Shown here piece after piece: positions 63,625-64,000 of a stretch of DNA of 64,000 nt; position 1 is the first letter of the stretch, and each line of letters begins with the position of its first letter. Source of the DNA: Ostreococcus mediterraneus (lineage: Eukaryota > Chlorophyta > Mamiellophyceae > Mamiellales > Bathycoccaceae); assembly GCA_012295225.1 (NCBI GenBank), contig WMKK01000007.1, positions 540,605 to 604,604 on the forward strand, in the 5' to 3' direction. The notes beneath the pieces are model-generated. The model was not told the DNA's origin, made no database searches, and saw only the letters and a list, made by a program, of their open reading frames with translations. The translations under genes and the position numbers were made by a program.

Positions 63625-64000
63625 TTACGGCGCGGATTTCATCACGGCTGAGCGCGAGCGGGGCAGAATATCGGCACCGCCGCTCATACCGCGGCGCAGG
63701 GACCAGAATCTACGCTTCGCGTTGTGCGCGCGCGTGAGATACTTTAAGACTTCGTCGATGGCGATGACGGGAATGGAATACCAAAAGACGGCTTTCCATT
63801 CGTTCACGCTGAGCGCGGAAATCGTAAACGTCTTCGCAAACGATGGGACGTACATGATGACGAAATGAAGCCACATGGAAATCACGATGGCGCCGACGAG
63901 CCAGAGGTTCGTGGTCGGTGGGTGCGTGAAGAGCGAGCGATTTTCGCTCAACGAATTCAACGCGTTGAACATTTCAACCAAGACGAGCGTGGACATGGCC
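63625..64000 (-). CDS. C-terminus of a P-type calcium ATPase (SERCA/ECA type), cut by window edge
   Basis: About 125 residues visible; the frame is open to the window edge and must continue. MSTLVLVEMFNALNSLSENRSLF matches the segment around transmembrane helices 8-9 of SERCA/ECA pumps, where Glu and Asn bind calcium, followed by the last helices (NLWLVGAIVISMWLHFVIMYVP and AVFWYSIPVIAIDEVLKYLTR). It pumps Ca2+ into the ER or a related compartment at the cost of ATP. The basic tail (RRFWSLRRG) has no clear ER-retrieval signal. It is on the same strand as PIG-A, 120 bases beyond its start. Confidence 0.9.
   Translation of the reverse strand, partial: AMSTLVLVEMFNALNSLSENRSLFTHPPTTNLWLVGAIVISMWLHFVIMYVPSFAKTFTISALSVNEWKAVFWYSIPVIAIDEVLKYLTRAHNAKRRFWSLRRGMSGGADILPRSRSAVMKSAP

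Noticed and set aside
1-64000. Transposons, viral fossils, CRISPR arrays, bacterial-type operons
   Set aside because: No transposase, integrase, reverse transcriptase or capsid-like frame, no terminal repeats and no spaced direct-repeat array were found; the only long repeat is the METH duplication.

Overview
The window looks like nuclear DNA of a very compact unicellular green alga of the Mamiellales, most likely Ostreococcus or a close relative. Plastid-directed proteins (SufC, an IF3 with a leader, a VTE6-type kinase, a Tat-targeted lumenal TPR protein) sit among eukaryotic genes (eIF5B, TIM50, p24, PIG-A, PIG-H, RPA12, EB1, SnRK1 beta, methionine synthase). Genes lie tens to a few hundred bases apart on both strands. 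Most have no intron; the rest have one to three. I counted about 35 protein genes, two of them cut by the window edges. I see no tRNA, rRNA, transposon, viral fossil or CRISPR.

Layout. 1-8.1 kb: end of a possible light-harvesting protein, a SET-domain (LSMT-like) protein, a DEAD-box-type plastid helicase, a spliced VTE6-type phytyl-phosphate kinase and a peroxisomal beta-oxidation multifunctional enzyme. 8.1-16 kb: a CD36/LIMP-2 scavenger receptor with three tiny introns, a single-pass membrane protein, METTL9, an OTU deubiquitinase with an AMSH-type N-terminus, and makorin. 16-25 kb: a giant cobalamin-dependent methionine synthase with a tandem 2.1-kb internal duplication, TIM50 and the SnRK1 beta subunit. 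25-38 kb: a PP2C-kinase fusion, a membrane JmjC-like protein, a DMT transporter, an atypical SDR, a DHX57-like helicase, a lumenal TPR protein and SufC. 38-49.5 kb: a TLDc protein, a cyclic-nucleotide phosphodiesterase, an F-box protein, eIF5B with an embedded tRNA-binding domain, a small MYND protein and a three-exon COX7a-like gene. 49.6-64 kb: an ER J-domain/TPR protein, plastid IF3, a zinc-finger protein ending in a RidA domain, EB1, RPA12, an unknown type II membrane protein, p24, PIG-H, PIG-A and the end of a P-type calcium ATPase.

No operon-like unit dominates, but three kinds of coupling stand out. PIG-H and PIG-A, subunits of one enzyme complex, are tail-to-tail neighbours. Many gene pairs share short divergent promoters (helicase/VTE6, membrane protein/METTL9, TIM50/SnRK1 beta, TPR/SufC, TLDc/PDE, EB1/RPA12). 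Three promoter regions (methionine synthase, TLDc/PDE, TPR/SufC) share a CCAAT-type element, and two of these also share a second 10-mer. The least ordinary content is the domain architecture: methionine synthase with doubled substrate domains, eIF5B plus tRNA-binding OB fold, USP8-dimer plus OTU, C2H2 fingers plus RidA, and PP2C plus kinase. Splice sites were placed by eye from GT/AG, reading phase and family similarity, so exon edges are models.
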